A stretch of 64,000 nt of DNA from Heterohyrax brucei. Taxonomy: Eukaryota > Chordata > Mammalia > Hyracoidea > Procaviidae. The notes beneath the pieces were generated by a model. That model did not search any database and was not told the DNA's origin. It was given only the letters and a program-made list of their open reading frames with translations. Shown one piece after another: positions 22,137 to 32,530 of this stretch. Each line of letters starts with the position of its first letter. The stretch's first letter is position 1. Position numbers and translations under genes: made by a program. The stretch is taken from contig CM053140.1 of the NCBI GenBank assembly GCA_028571685.1, positions 21,619,501 to 21,683,500 on the forward strand, given 5' to 3'.

Positions 22137-23163
22137 AACTGTCTGTTGCTTTTTGGGTCCTATGTGAGTATATAGAGGCTGGAAGAGGTACTGTGAGGAT
22201 GGATTGCAGATGTTTCTCTAGGCTGTCTTCAAATGTAAAGCAAAAGGTATCTGACCAGTTCACAAGTCAGTTAGGTTTTCAGGTGTAGAGGTCCCTCTTC
22301 TCATCCGACAAAGTAAGCACCACTGTATCCAACCCCAGATGATAACAAACTAGCTCCGAATACAGCAATGCTACTGCTCTGTTGGCCTCTACTGACAGGG
22401 CCTAGCCTTATCCAACACTGCGTCGAGTACTGGTTTTGTGATAGAAAAGCGCTCTCCTGTGGGCAGGGTCTGGCTCCCAAGCTAAGAATTAGGTCCAGCT
22501 GTGGCCACCATACCTAAGATGGCGTCCTCCACACAGGCAGCAGACAGAGGGGCTAAAGGTGCCGAGAGGTAGTCATTCCTCTCCTTCTGTTGCAGGGCCC
22601 CCAACGTAGGCAGCACTGTGCAAAATCACTACTTTTCTGATGGAGAAGCACTGTCCCGTTTGCAGGCGCTGGCTCCCAGGCTAAGAACGAGGTCCCGCTA
22701 AAATCTCGGTACCAACATGGCGTCCCGCACCCTGACCGGGGAGCTCCGCACAAACCCGCTGAGGCAGCTACAATACGAAAGGCTCAAAGTGTCTAGATTA
22801 ACAGAGTCCCGAGCCTGGCTCTCAGAACATGGGAATTTCGCCTGCCTATGCCCCCAGCAGCGCGTCTGAGTCCAGCCGCCGGGCAAGACCCAGCTCCGCC
22901 CGCCAGCCGAGACCGAGGAAAAAAAAGTCAAAACGGTGCGTTTACCTTCCGTCCGTGAGAGGCGAGGCTAGCAGGGAGTGGGAGTCAGCGAAAGAGAGGA
23001 GGTTTTTCGCTGAGTGGTATGAAGTCCCAATTAACAGCTCTGTGCCGTGTCCTGAGGCTGATTAGGTGCTCAGAAGGCTCTGTTTGATTGTCAATTCAGG
23101 TCTTGGTTTCCAGAGGGATAGAAGGAGACATGGGCTTAGTCGGCCATCTTGACTCCGACCCCC
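22137..23163 (-). promoter_or_regulatory. L1 5' UTR / internal promoter
   Basis: This GC- and CpG-rich leader lies upstream of L1 ORF1 on the minus strand. It begins with a 'caagatggccgac' YY1-type site (reverse complement of gtcggccatcttg, 23,138-23,150) close to the 5' end, as expected for an L1 internal promoter. Two further 'aagatggcg'/'acatggcg'-type motifs lie near 22,515 and 22,715. Confidence 0.7.
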
Positions 23164-23178
23164 AGCACTGTTCTTTCT
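23164..23178. repeat. Right target-site duplication of the L1 insertion
   Basis: Exact repeat of 20,533-20,547. The junction ttctttct/aatgg fits an L1 endonuclease nick of the TTTT/AA type. Confidence 0.85.
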
Positions 23179-23369
23179 AATGGTAAAAGGTGAAGTTCTT
23201 TTGAAAATGACTACTACAAACAAATTTTCCTTTTTTCTCAGGTACACACATGTATAACAAGTTCATAATGTGCATTCATCTGAAGTGGTCAACGCCTCAG
23301 TCTTGACATTTGGATACATACTTACATAACCTCATTTAACATCAAGGGCCCATTTTGTGGGAACTTGCA

Positions 23370-24274
23370 TAAAATGGGAATTCCAGAACAATTGTGCTCT
23401 TAAGGAATCTGGATATGGATCAAGAGGCAGTCATGCAGACACAACAAGGGGACACTGCATGGTTCAAAGTCAGGAAAGATGTGTGTCAGAGTTGTATGTT
23501 TTCATCATACCTTTTTAATGTGTATATCTAGCAAATAATCTGAGAAGCTGGTTTCAACAAAGAAGAACAAGGGATCAGGACTGGACGACGACTCACTAAC
23601 CTTCATTACACAGGCAACCACCTTATTTGCTGGAAGTGAAGAAGATTTGAAGTACTCACTGATGAAGAACAAGGACCACAGCCTTCAGGATGGATTGCAC
23701 CTGGTCACAGATTGACTGTGTTCCCTCAACAATCTGTGGCAGTTTGGCTGTGCCATAACTCCTGGTATTGTGTGATCTGCCTCCATGTTCCTGCCTCTAT
23801 GATATTCATAAGGGTGGATGGGGAGCAGCTGTGTTAGCAGAGCAAGATTCAATGTGTAAGTTGGTTTTGTGCCTTGAGGTGCTCTCTTGAGATATAAAGG
23901 AAAAAAATCCAGCAGAGAGAATTGGGAACCTCACACCATCAAGAAAGCAGCACAGGGAGAAGAGTGTGTCCTTCAGACCCGAGGTTCCTGCACCAAGATG
24001 CTCCCCAACCAAAGACTGACGCAACACAAGAACTTTACTCCAGAGCCGACAGAGGGAAAGCCCTTTCCCTGAATGTGGCCTTGTAACTGACTGGACTGTG
24101 TAAGAATGAACTTTTCTCTTTGAAAGCCATCCACTTTGTGGTATTTCTGTTAGCAAAGCACTAGCTGACTAAAACACCAACATCAAGAAAACAAAAATCC
24201 TCGCAACTGGACCAGTAAGCAACATTGTGATAAATGGAGAAAGCACTGAGGTTGTCACAGATTTCATTGTACCT
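23370..24274 (+). mobile_element. RTE LINE copy split by a MaLR LTR (block A)
   Basis: The RTE sequence runs from gggaattccagaacaattg to ggatggattgcac, is interrupted by an LTR at 23,703-24,176, and resumes with catcaagaaaacaaaaatcc. It then stops abruptly at about 24,273, where the third block-A copy begins. The block B counterpart (58,535-60,035) continues to the RTE 3' end. Confidence 0.75.
23703..24176 (+). mobile_element. MaLR-type LTR inside the RTE copy (block A)
   Basis: It opens 'ggtcacagattgactgtgtt', carries 'gagatataaaggaaa' (TATA-like), and ends 'ctagctgactaaaaca', matching MaLR LTR architecture. The left flank is cacct; in block B the pair cacct/catct is visible, giving a 5-bp duplication. 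Confidence 0.8.
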
Positions 24275-24625
24275 TAGCTTTTTCTTCTTCTTTCCCAAGT
24301 TCCACAGCTTGGTTGTGGACTCAGGAATCCTATTCTAATGAGAGGCCAAACCTTTGCCTTTAAGGGAGAGTATATACATAAAGAATAAATTAAACCTTTA
24401 CTCAGAAATCAGAAAAAAATTTCTTATTTTAAAAAGGAAAACCCCAATGTTTTGTTTTATATGGTATCTAATATTAAAGCTCCTCAAAATCTCAAGAATT
24501 GATAAACTTTTGTCTGACATATGACACTTCAGACCAGATCAAATAAATATTTTTCAATCAATCTTATAGTGTAGTACCCCTTTAAATAGCAAAAATGAAC
24601 TTACCCGTCAACCCACAGAAAAACG
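24271..24625 (+). other. Third partial copy (C) of block A positions 4,622-4,950
   Basis: Shared landmarks include 'ggcttggt...ttgactcagaagtc' equivalents ('acagcttggttgtggactca'), 'ctttaagggag', 'acataaagaataa' and 'ccctttaaatagcaaa'. It abuts the broken RTE; 'acctta' is common to both partners at the junction, suggesting a microhomology joint. Confidence 0.75.
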
Positions 24626-24649
24626 ACACGAACTATAAAATGTAAAATC

Positions 24650-24875
24650 ATACTTGTAGACACAGGAGACTAAATAGGCAGCTCCTGCCTGGAGGTGGGA
24701 TGAGAAGGCAGAAAGGAACAGGAGCTGTCTGAATGGAAAGGAAGGGTATGCTATCACATTAGAGGGATTGCAACGAGGGCCATATTAACAATATGTGTCT
24801 AAATTTATGTATGCGAAAGCAACTTGAGTGGTCAACTTTTAAACAAAGCATTATACTACAGCATGAAAAAAAAAG
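24650..24875 (+). mobile_element. L1-type 3'-end fragment
   Basis: It has the same signature as the tail of the 10,681 copy: ctcctgcctggaggtggg, a GAAAGGAAC-type segment, 'tatgctatcacatta', then an A-rich end. Only the last 200 bp are present. Confidence 0.55.
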
Positions 24876-25224
24876 CGACATGGAAAGCAAAGGTATATGA
24901 AGTGAAAGTATGACAAATATCTATTAATTTAAGACCAGTAATTTACCTGAAAGGTTTTGGACATTATGTTAAGTCTGTAATTGAAACAAAGTTCGTCTCA
25001 ACAGTCCAGGTTTGCACTCAACTTTTCCTAGGTCCCATATTTTGCCCAGTCTACGTTCTATCAACTGCCTTTGGAAATCACAGTCTCTCTGGTCAGCTGG
25101 TCAGGGTCGAAACATTTTTACAGGCCATTTCAGATGTGTCTCAAGCTTCCCATGCAACAAAGACAACTTGTTTACAGTTCTTTCACAATTTCGATACACC
25201 CAATTTCAGATAATTGTAATCCAG

Positions 25225-25377
25225 TACCGTTGAATCAATTCTGACTCATAAAGACTCTATAGGACAGAGGAGAACTGCTCCATAGAGTTTCCAAGGAGCA
25301 CCTCGTGGATTAGAACTGCCCGTCTCCTGGTTAGCAGAGTAGCACTAAACCACTATGCCACCAGAGTTTCCTCGGAT
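25225..25377 (-). mobile_element. AfroSINE
   Basis: Reverse orientation: ccgttgaatcaattctgact, ataaagactctatagga, 'gtttccaaggagcacctcg', 'cactaaaccactatgccacc'. Confidence 0.85.
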
Positions 25378-25727
25378 AATTATAGACAGTAGCAATTCTT
25401 GTTGGTACTTATCTTAAAAATGTCTCCACCTAGTTGGAAAGGTCTTTCAGAAGCTGTTCTGGAGCTATAGCACTTCAGAGGCTGGAGAACAGGGAGCGGT
25501 GATCTTGCCCTGCCCTCATTCCTTTGACTCATAAAAGATACACGTGAGTTTTGAAGAGCAAAAGATAATTTATTTCCCTTTTACTCTTATGAAACTATTA
25601 CTTAAGACAAACATACCTTTTATCTTGTCTAGGACCTTCAGCCAAGGTCTGTAAGTTGGTCTTTGCAGTTCAGTCACAGTTATTTTCTTGATCTACTCAA
25701 AAATTCTGCTTTCTTAGCCACCTCAGT

Positions 25728-25892
25728 CGGAAACCCTGGTGGCCATACTGGGTGAAGTGCAGCATTGGCTAACTGAAAGGTCACCAGTTGGAATCCACCA
25801 GGCGCTCCCTGGAAACTCTATGGGGCAGTTTTACTCTGACCTCTAGGGTCACTAGCAGTTGGACCTGACTCGACAGCAGTGGGTTTTTATCC
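25728..25892 (+). mobile_element. AfroSINE
   Basis: Forward orientation: cggaaaccctggtggc, ggctaactgaaaggtcacc, 'caccaggcgctccctgg', 'tatggggcagttttactctg', 'ctgactcgacagcagtggg'. It is well preserved. Confidence 0.88.
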
Positions 25893-27357
25893 ACCTCAAT
25901 TAGCTTAGCCAAGATACTCCCCACGCTGAGGAGGAGGATTTGGGCATGAAAGATTTCTTCGACATGTGGAACTAGCTGTCAGTCTCCAAGAATTTGAACC
26001 AGAAATATCCTAAAATCAGACTGGGGGTGTGGGGGGACTCTGCTACAAGTAAAGCTTATACTGGCTATGACTCGACAAGACACAGAAGTCTCAACAAGAC
26101 ATATAAGACAAAGAGACTAAAGAAACACTTAACAGAAAAACATTTCTTCACAAAAATAGAGACAGTGCACATGATAATAGGAAAAATAAAACCAAGTCTG
26201 GGGTTAAATTGGCCCCATTTGCAACCCAAGGTCAAACTTTTGGAGCTTTCCACACACAACAAACACTGCCTACCTCACTAACACAATCTTTCAAAACTTC
26301 TCACAGAAAATTACAAACCAGGGGTCTCTGCACCTGAATACAAACTTGACCAAAATACTGAGTGGCTGAAAAATAGGTTTCTGGACAGAAGGCCAGTATG
26401 AAAAGTAAAGCTGGTCGGGCAGAAAAAGTTTAAAAGAAGTTCTCTGGCTCTAGCCAAGGGCCCAGGAGGTGGAGGGGTGACCCACGCAACCAGAAACCAA
26501 GGTGGGGTCACAACGAATGGTGGAAGATGGAGTCTCCACCAAGTGCAGAAAAATGAGAGGCGTCAGTCTTGGCAGCTGCTTATTTCTTCACTGCGGGCAA
26601 GTGAACATCTCCAGGACAGACACAAATGGTGTCAATCAGAGGTGAGGACAGAGATGAGAGAAAAGGAATGGTCCAAGAAGACACAGCACCAGCAGATTCT
26701 TTTCTCCAGAATGAGGCAACAGTAGCCAAGAATCGAGTAGGGTAAGGGGGATCTGACCCCACCCACAAGGCTTGATGGATGTCTTCTGCCTGTTATCAAA
26801 AGTCTAGGCCTTCCAGGACTTTTCCCTAGGACTTACTGCAAAATTCAAACCCAAAGACAAAGCGGGCCAAGACAATTGAGGGTTATCAGTTCCCAGCCCT
26901 CTATTCAAAAGGAGAGGCCACAAACCCAACACATGTATCCAGAACTTTCTAAAGAGAAGACCAAACACAAGGGAAAAGGGGGGAATAGTTGTACTGTGGA
27001 GGAAGGAGAGACAGGTAAGTTTAAGAAGCAGAGAAGAAAGATTTTCTTGTTCCTTTACCTGTCCATAACCCGGAGTAGTCACACATCTTTGGACAAGGCT
27101 TGTAGTCACAATTGTCTGGCGGCTGCTTGTCTGGTCATTTCAGTAAGGTAGCTTGTCCACATCCATCCTTCAGGGTTAGGGGTCTTTCATTGTGGACACA
27201 GGGAAGCTTAAATATGATAAATCTGGAATGATGCTTGCATCCACAACGGAAGTTCATGATTACAAAGAAAAATGTTCAGACTAAACTTGAGGCCAGGTGG
27301 AGCCATCCAAAGGATATCAATTAGACAGGAATCACATGGACATAGATGGACCACAGA
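25893..27357. other. Unassigned non-coding sequence
   Basis: Reading frames on both strands near 26,477-27,109 are short, overlapping and carry no recognisable domain. The sequence could be an old LTR retrotransposon interior, but I cannot show it. Confidence 0.45.
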
Positions 27358-27515
27358 AACTCTCAGGGCATACCAGTAAAGTGTTGTCTTCTAACCAAAG
27401 GATCAGCAGATCAAATCCAGTAGGCAAGCCTTAGAAACTCCATGGTGCAGTTAGACCCACTGTGAGTTGGAATGGACTTGACAGCAGTGGGATTGGTTTA
27501 TTGTATTTTTGTCTA
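27358..27515 (+). mobile_element. AfroSINE, diverged
   Basis: It shows 'gtcttctaaccaaaggatca', 'cagatcaaatccagtagg', 'aaactccatggtgcagtt' and 'gagttggaatggacttgaca', with a weak 5' end. Confidence 0.75.
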
Positions 27516-28108
27516 GACCATGGAGGACGGTACTGCAGCCATCCTAGTGAGAGATGTTGGTGGCCTGCACGAAGACTGAGGGAATGCACACACACTGAAT
27601 GCAAGGACATATGAAATATTCAGGAGGCAGAAGAGATAGCCTGTGGTGACGATGGACATGGGAGGTGACAAATAAGAAGCACCAAGTTTGGGACATCAGG
27701 CTCTGTATTTGGTGACAGGGGAAAGAGCAGTTTCAGAGATGACAAAGACTTTAGGGTGGCCATGCTGGGGCCAAGTAGTCGAAGTAATGTCCCAGGAGGG
27801 GAGTGGGCAAGGGGTGTGGATTTGGACACCTAGAGTTGGTCAGCAGAATCCACATAAATGGATGAGTTCACTCAGCAAATTAAGAACAATACAAGAAGGG
27901 TTTGATACAAATAATGGTAGAGAAACGATTTCATTATCAATTAGAGCCTAAGGCCTTTCTTACTTGTGGGCTCGGTTGTCAGGACAGGTGCCAGAGAGGA
28001 TGCTTGGAAGGACATGGAAGTGACAGCTTCTGCAGAAGAAACACCAGAATGGAAATCTAAGGAGAATGCTCTCTAAGAATACGCCAATGGTTAGTAGGGA
28101 TGACATAC
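27516..28108. other. Unassigned non-coding sequence
   Basis: No gene is recognised. The composition and phrases resemble old interspersed repeats, but no family can be named. Confidence 0.4.
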
Positions 28109-28597
28109 TGTCTTAGTCATGTGGTGCTGCTCCAACAGAAATATTACAAGTACAAGGCTTTTCAAAGAGAAATTTTATTCTGCCAGTATATAGTAGACTA
28201 CAAGTCGAAATTCAGATCCAGGAGAAGGCTTTCACTGTTGGCTCTGGAACAAGGTCTTTGCCTTCACTTTTCCCCTGGTTGGGGAGCATGTAAAGCACAG
28301 GGACCTGAGGTCCTTCTCCAAGGACGTGCTCTGCTCCTGCTACACCTTCTTGTTGCTATAAAGTCCCCAAATCTCTCTGCTGGCTTCTTTCTTTTATATC
28401 TCAAGGAATTGCCTCAAGGCACAACACAATCATACACACTGAGTCCTGCCCCACCAACACAAATGTCACCAATCCTCCCTCGTGAACATCACAGAGGCAA
28501 GGTTTATAGCATATAGGTACATCACACAGTATCAGGAATCATGGTCTAGCCAAATTGCTACACACATCTTTGGGAGGACACAACACAAACCACAACA
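28109..28597 (-). mobile_element. MaLR-type LTR upstream of kinase unit 1
   Basis: On the + strand it opens tgtcttagtcatgtggtgct (the reverse of a 'gactaagaca' end) and closes near caaaccacaaca. TATA-like 'tatatctcaag' lies near 28,396. Flanks catac and ggtac match at only three of five bases. A 3' part of the same LTR type precedes the kinase leader copy at 60,310. Confidence 0.7.
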
Positions 28598-28959
28598 GGT
28601 ACTACTAAGGACGGAAATGTACAGTTCTCTGTGACACCCAGAAACAGAGCATCAGGCTCAAGCAGGGGGGCAAAGAAGAGACTGTCATTATCCCCAACTG
28701 GAGCCACAATCTCTGTATGTCTACTGTAGGACCTTTTCATTTTCTGACAGTAAGTAGTGGTGGGGGAGCGACTGGCAGGTCCAGGAGCTCCTATTGTTCA
28801 GGAGATGTGGAGTGGCACCCCATTACAGGGTCTGCGATGCTCACTGGACCTGGCCAGATTCGTTACCATAAAAACAACACTGTTCCTCCAAGATATAGGC
28901 AGGTGCTGCCCTCAGCTGCTGTTAAAAGATCAAGGACATCAAAGTAGGACACTACCACC
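28598..28959 (+). other. Kinase leader (type alpha), unit 1
   Basis: This segment joins directly to kinase coding sequence. It contains 'gtctactgtaggaccttttc' and 'ccataaaaacaacactgttc', also found before unit 2 (35,000) and at the end of linker 0 (1,857). Its first 200 bp recur at 60,310-60,640. It may be part of a 5' UTR or 5' exon. Confidence 0.55.
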
Positions 28960-29640
28960 TGCTAAGACCTTCAGCACGGGGACACGGGTCAGAGGCAAGT
29001 TATCCTATCACATCATCACGGGCAAAGACGTAGATGATGAGAGTCAAAAAGAGCCCCCAGACATCCTCCAACTTCCTGACACTAGAGATAAAAAAATCAT
29101 GAAGGATCGCCATAATCCAAATATTTTAATGCTGTTGCAAATCATAGAGAATAACCTCATCTTCGGTATAGTGATGGAATACGTACCTGGAGGGGACTTG
29201 CGTGATCACCCAGAGATTCTTGGCTTCATGAGTGAAAAAGAGTCCCTGATAAAATTCCATTAACTAGTGAAGGCCCTACAGGTGTGCCACAACAAGTATA
29301 CTGCACACACAGATAACAAACCAGAAAATGTGTTCTTGAATGTGAGAAAGAACATTAAACTCGCTCACTTTGATTTTGTAAAGTGAATTCACCAAGGAGG
29401 GCAGGCTGAACACTTGCTGTGGGAGGCTCCCTTATTATGCCCCAGAACTCCTACCTGGATAAAAGTACCAAGGACACCCTCGTGGGTGTGTGGAGCCTGG
29501 CAGTCACTCCGTATTTCGTGGCAAGTGGATCTCCACATTTTCATAGAGATGCCTTAAATGAGCCATGCAAGTAGGTACTGCAGGAAGAATATAACATTCC
29601 TTTCCATATGTCTGTGTCAAATACTCATTTGTCGCCCGCT
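28960..29640 (+). pseudogene. MARK/Par-1-like kinase pseudogene, unit 1 first copy (1a)
   Basis: Retains kinase order: a glycine-loop remnant (GTRVRGKLSYHIITGKD), the alphaC-beta4 segment (IMKDRHNPNILMLL), a hinge EYVPGGDLRDH, a catalytic loop HTDNKPENV (29,306-29,332; Arg of HRD is Thr, Asp kept), and an activation segment in which DFG reads HFDF, followed by a stop. An APE-type PELL equivalent survives in another frame. It breaks off near 29,635, before the end of the C-lobe, and a second N-terminal copy starts. MARK kinases phosphorylate microtubule-associated proteins; this copy cannot make a kinase. No introns are evident, so a retrocopy origin is likely. Smok-type kinases are an alternative parent. 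Confidence 0.8.
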
Positions 29641-31190
29641 TGCTCCATTTTAACTGTAACACAAGGGTAGCTCTTATCCCAAAGCCCATTAGTCTCTGAC
29701 ACCACATTGAACATGCCGCAGAGCCACTTAATGTTTTCCGCTGAAGAGGAAATCTGTGTGGGAACTACCATCTCCTAAGAACCAACGGCAAGGGGGCATA
29801 TGCCGGAGTCAATTTATCCTGGAACATCAACACTGCCAAGAGGTAGCCAAGAAACGAGCTGAGAAGAGTCAACGGGCATCCTCCAAACTTCAAATACTAG
29901 AAACAGAGATAAAAATCTTAAAGGATCTCCATCCTTTGAGAACTTTAATACTGTTCCTTGCCAGAGAACAACTACATCTTTGGTACAGTGACAGAGTACG
30001 TAACTACAGGCGTCCTGTGTGATCATCTGGAGGCTCATAGCTCCATGAGCCAAAACGAGGCCCCCAAAATATTTGACCAATTAGAGTTGGCCTTGCAGGT
30101 TTGTTACAACAACTGTGTTATACACAGGGATATCAAGCTACAACATGTGCTTTTGGATGAGAGAAGGAATATCAAACTTCCTGACATTGGTTTGAGAACT
30201 GAATTCACCAATGGGAGTGACCCGAATGTTTTCTGCGGCAGTTTCCATTACAGTGCCTAGAATTCCTACAAGGTGAAAAGTACCACGGACCCCCTTAGAT
30301 GTGTGGAGCCTGGAAATCACTGTGTACTTCAAGATAAGTGGATCTCTGCCTCTGCATGATGACATCATGGAGAAACAATATGACATTCCGTTCCATATGT
30401 CTACAACATGTGAATATATGCTAAGCCAAATACTCACCGGAGACACAAGAAAGACAGCCATATCAGAAGACATGCTAGAACTTCCATATGTGAATATGGA
30501 TAATGAAGAAAAACCAAAGAGGTATGTGCAGCCGCTCCGAGACTATGAGGACCCCAGATGAACTGAGGCCAAAGTGAACACAGCTGAAAGGCAGAACGAG
30601 TTTCTTGACTCACTGTTGAATCAAAAATACAGTGACGTGATGGACACCCATCTGATCCTAGGTTACGACCTACCCTAGATGGAGAGTCATGCCAGAACCG
30701 TGGAAACCCAGGGTGCAGCACATTGCACTGATAGCCACACACCTTCCCCAACCCATAAGCTACATCCTCCTATCCATGCTAAACCCAAATGACATAGGTA
30801 CGCCATACCTGCCATTCCCACCTATGACTACTGTTTCTATAACGTTTTCAACCGTTTAGCTGATAAAAGGAAGGGGGCCTCCATCATATGTGCTTCTCTC
30901 TGTCTCCCTTGTAATGTCCTCCCTGCCCCAACAACCGAGGATAGCCTGGGCAGAGCTCAACCAAACCTTTGGGCTATGTTCCAAGGCTAGAAAAAGTGCA
31001 TTATTGGAATCCAGTAGATTCCCCACCAGTGTTTCCATGGCTACCTCTCCTGAGCAGACCATCAGTAAGAATGGTGGAGCACCAGCAGAAACCAGTTTCC
31101 CACAGTAAGTGTCACAACTAAGATCCTTCACTGATGAGCAGGTGGGAGGTACCTGACCAGATGGTGAACCCAGCTTCTCCCTCTGTCACT
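29641..31190 (+). pseudogene. MARK-like kinase pseudogene, unit 1 second copy (1b), with UBA and spacer
   Basis: Starts with a different 5' leader (type beta, 29,645-29,745), then GNYHLLRTNGKGAYAGV (subdomain I). Further on it has ENNYIFGTVTEYVTTGVLCD, a catalytic loop with intact HRD (30,123-30,131) reading HRDIKLQHV, DFG changed to DIG, and EFTNGSDPNVFCGS as in MARK activation loops. A stop replaces APE. The C-lobe (30,310-30,550), a UBA-like region (NQKYSDVMDTHLIL, near 30,615-30,660) and a Ser/Pro-rich spacer (30,700-31,190) follow in shifted frames. At least four stops or shifts disable it. Instead of a KA1 domain, a second C-lobe module follows. Confidence 0.82.
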
Positions 31191-32530
31191 GGGAGTCACC
31201 CAGAACTTCATGGTAAGTGGACCTTGCCCTTTTCAGAGACAAACCTGAACTGAGCTACAAAACGAGGCACTGCATGAAGAATATGATAGTCCTACTCCAA
31301 AAGTCTACGCCATGTGAACACTCACTGAGCCAGATGCTCACTGGTGACCCGAGAACGAGAGCCACATCAGAGGACATTCTAGGACACCCACAGATGAAAC
31401 TGATGATGATGAAGAAAAGAAAAGGTGTATGTGCAGTCACTCCCAGATTGTGAGGGCCCCCGGTGTACTGAGACCACAGTGAATAGGCAGGAAGAGATGC
31501 ATTACTCACTCTTGAATCAAAAATGCAATCATGTGAAGGGCATCCATCTGATCAAAGCTCACAACACATATGAAATGGAGAGTAACGCCAGGACCAAGAA
31601 ACCCCAGACTACAGCGTACTGCACTGACGGACACGCACCTTTTCATCCCATGACGAACATCCTATCAACTCTGCTAATTCAAGTGGAGTAGCTAGACTGT
31701 ACCTGACATTCCGACCTGTGACCACTATTTCTGAAACTCTTTGAAGAGTCTGACAGAAACAAGAGGGCCTCAATGGTGTGTTTCTCATTGAGTCTCCCTT
31801 GCAAAGCCCTTCCTGCACCAACAACCCAGGATAGCCTGGGCAGTGTCCGACCAAACCTGGGGACTGTGCACCAAGGTGAGAAATTGTGTAGTGCCACAAA
31901 TCAGCACAGTCCCTGCAAGTGTTTCTGCGGCAGCGTTCTCATCCCAGACCATCAACAAGGATGATGGAGCCCCGGTGAAAACCAGTTTCCAAGTGGAAGG
32001 GTCAGAGTTAAGCTCCTTCAATGATCAGCAGGTGCAGGAGATACCTCAGCAGACTGTGAACCCAGCCTCTCCCTCTGTGAACAGCCAGGACATGCAGGGT
32101 ATCACTGGGAGATTCTTTAAACTCATAACTTTTTTGCACTTTTATCAAAAGGGAACAAAAACTGTGACAGCAAAGTTGTACAGAAGACACTCAAATCTCT
32201 ACAAGCAAACCCCTGCTGTCTCGAGTTAAAGTGGAGGATTAAAAGTACCAGTTCCACGGAGCCCAAGGAGACGATACAGGAGGTCTGGCAAGTGGTGGAC
32301 ACCCACTGACAAGTACACGCTGCTGTGTATGAACAGCACACCAGGACTGCAATACTTTGTCAAGTGCAGGATGGAGGTGTGCACACTGCCTGTGTGGACC
32401 CTCAATAAAGGGGCAGGGGAGAGATTTCAGGCACCTCTGAGGGTTTCAATCGCATCGCTTCAAAAACGAGCAGGGAGCGTGTACTTCATAGTGCTGTCAG
32501 CAGGTGCCAGGCACAAAAGAGGAGTTCTCA
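31191..32530 (+). pseudogene. Extra C-lobe/UBA/spacer module plus KA1 remnant, unit 1 (1c)
   Basis: At 31,190 the spacer jumps back to kinase subdomain X (gtcacccagaacttcatgg), as in a tandem duplication. The order then repeats: C-lobe (31,200-31,440), UBA-like (31,490-31,560), spacer (31,600-32,140), and finally a KA1-like tail (32,235-32,530: TEPKETIQEV, WTLNKGAGERF, RVSIASLQKRAG). KA1 domains bind acidic phospholipids and autoinhibit MARKs. The frame is broken throughout. It runs into an RTE tail. Confidence 0.75.

Larger units (their letters stand above)
20548..23163 (-). mobile_element. L1 retrotransposon with complete 5' end but 3' truncation
   Basis: On the minus strand it starts with gggggtcggagtcaagatgg and a GC-rich 5' UTR of about 1 kb, then an intact ORF1, then only the first 79 codons or so of ORF2. 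It ends at 20,548 inside the endonuclease domain, without a poly(A) tail and directly abutting the target duplication. Ordinary L1 copies are truncated at the 5' end and keep the 3' end, so this is the reverse of the usual pattern. Block B shows the unoccupied site. It cannot move by itself. Confidence 0.9.
3881..24275 (+). other. Segmental duplication block A (paralogous to 44,112-59,437)
   Basis: Collinear similarity to block B is visible at many anchors: 3,890 with 44,120; 5,740 with 45,800; 10,350 with 46,905; 11,770 with 48,665; 14,440 with 50,460; 16,020 with 52,020; 17,430 with 54,560; 18,240 with 55,970; 20,430 with 58,225; 24,170 with 59,345. With the linkers included, the duplicated unit starts at position 1 in A and near 43,090 in B. 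Large differences are an extra 6,795-10,345 and the L1 at 20,548 in A, and inserts at 47,273, 52,634 and 55,225 in B. Confidence 0.85.

Noticed and set aside
21262..22167. Plus-strand frames of 180 and 119 codons
   Set aside because: They are antisense shadows of the L1 ORF1 coding region.
26477..27151. Series of 60-100-codon frames on both strands
   Set aside because: No domain, no conserved start context and overlapping antisense frames; treated as unassigned non-coding sequence.
30301..30561. 86-codon open frame within the kinase array as a short functional kinase fragment
   Set aside because: It covers only a C-lobe piece in one of several shifted frames, between stops; part of pseudogene 1b.
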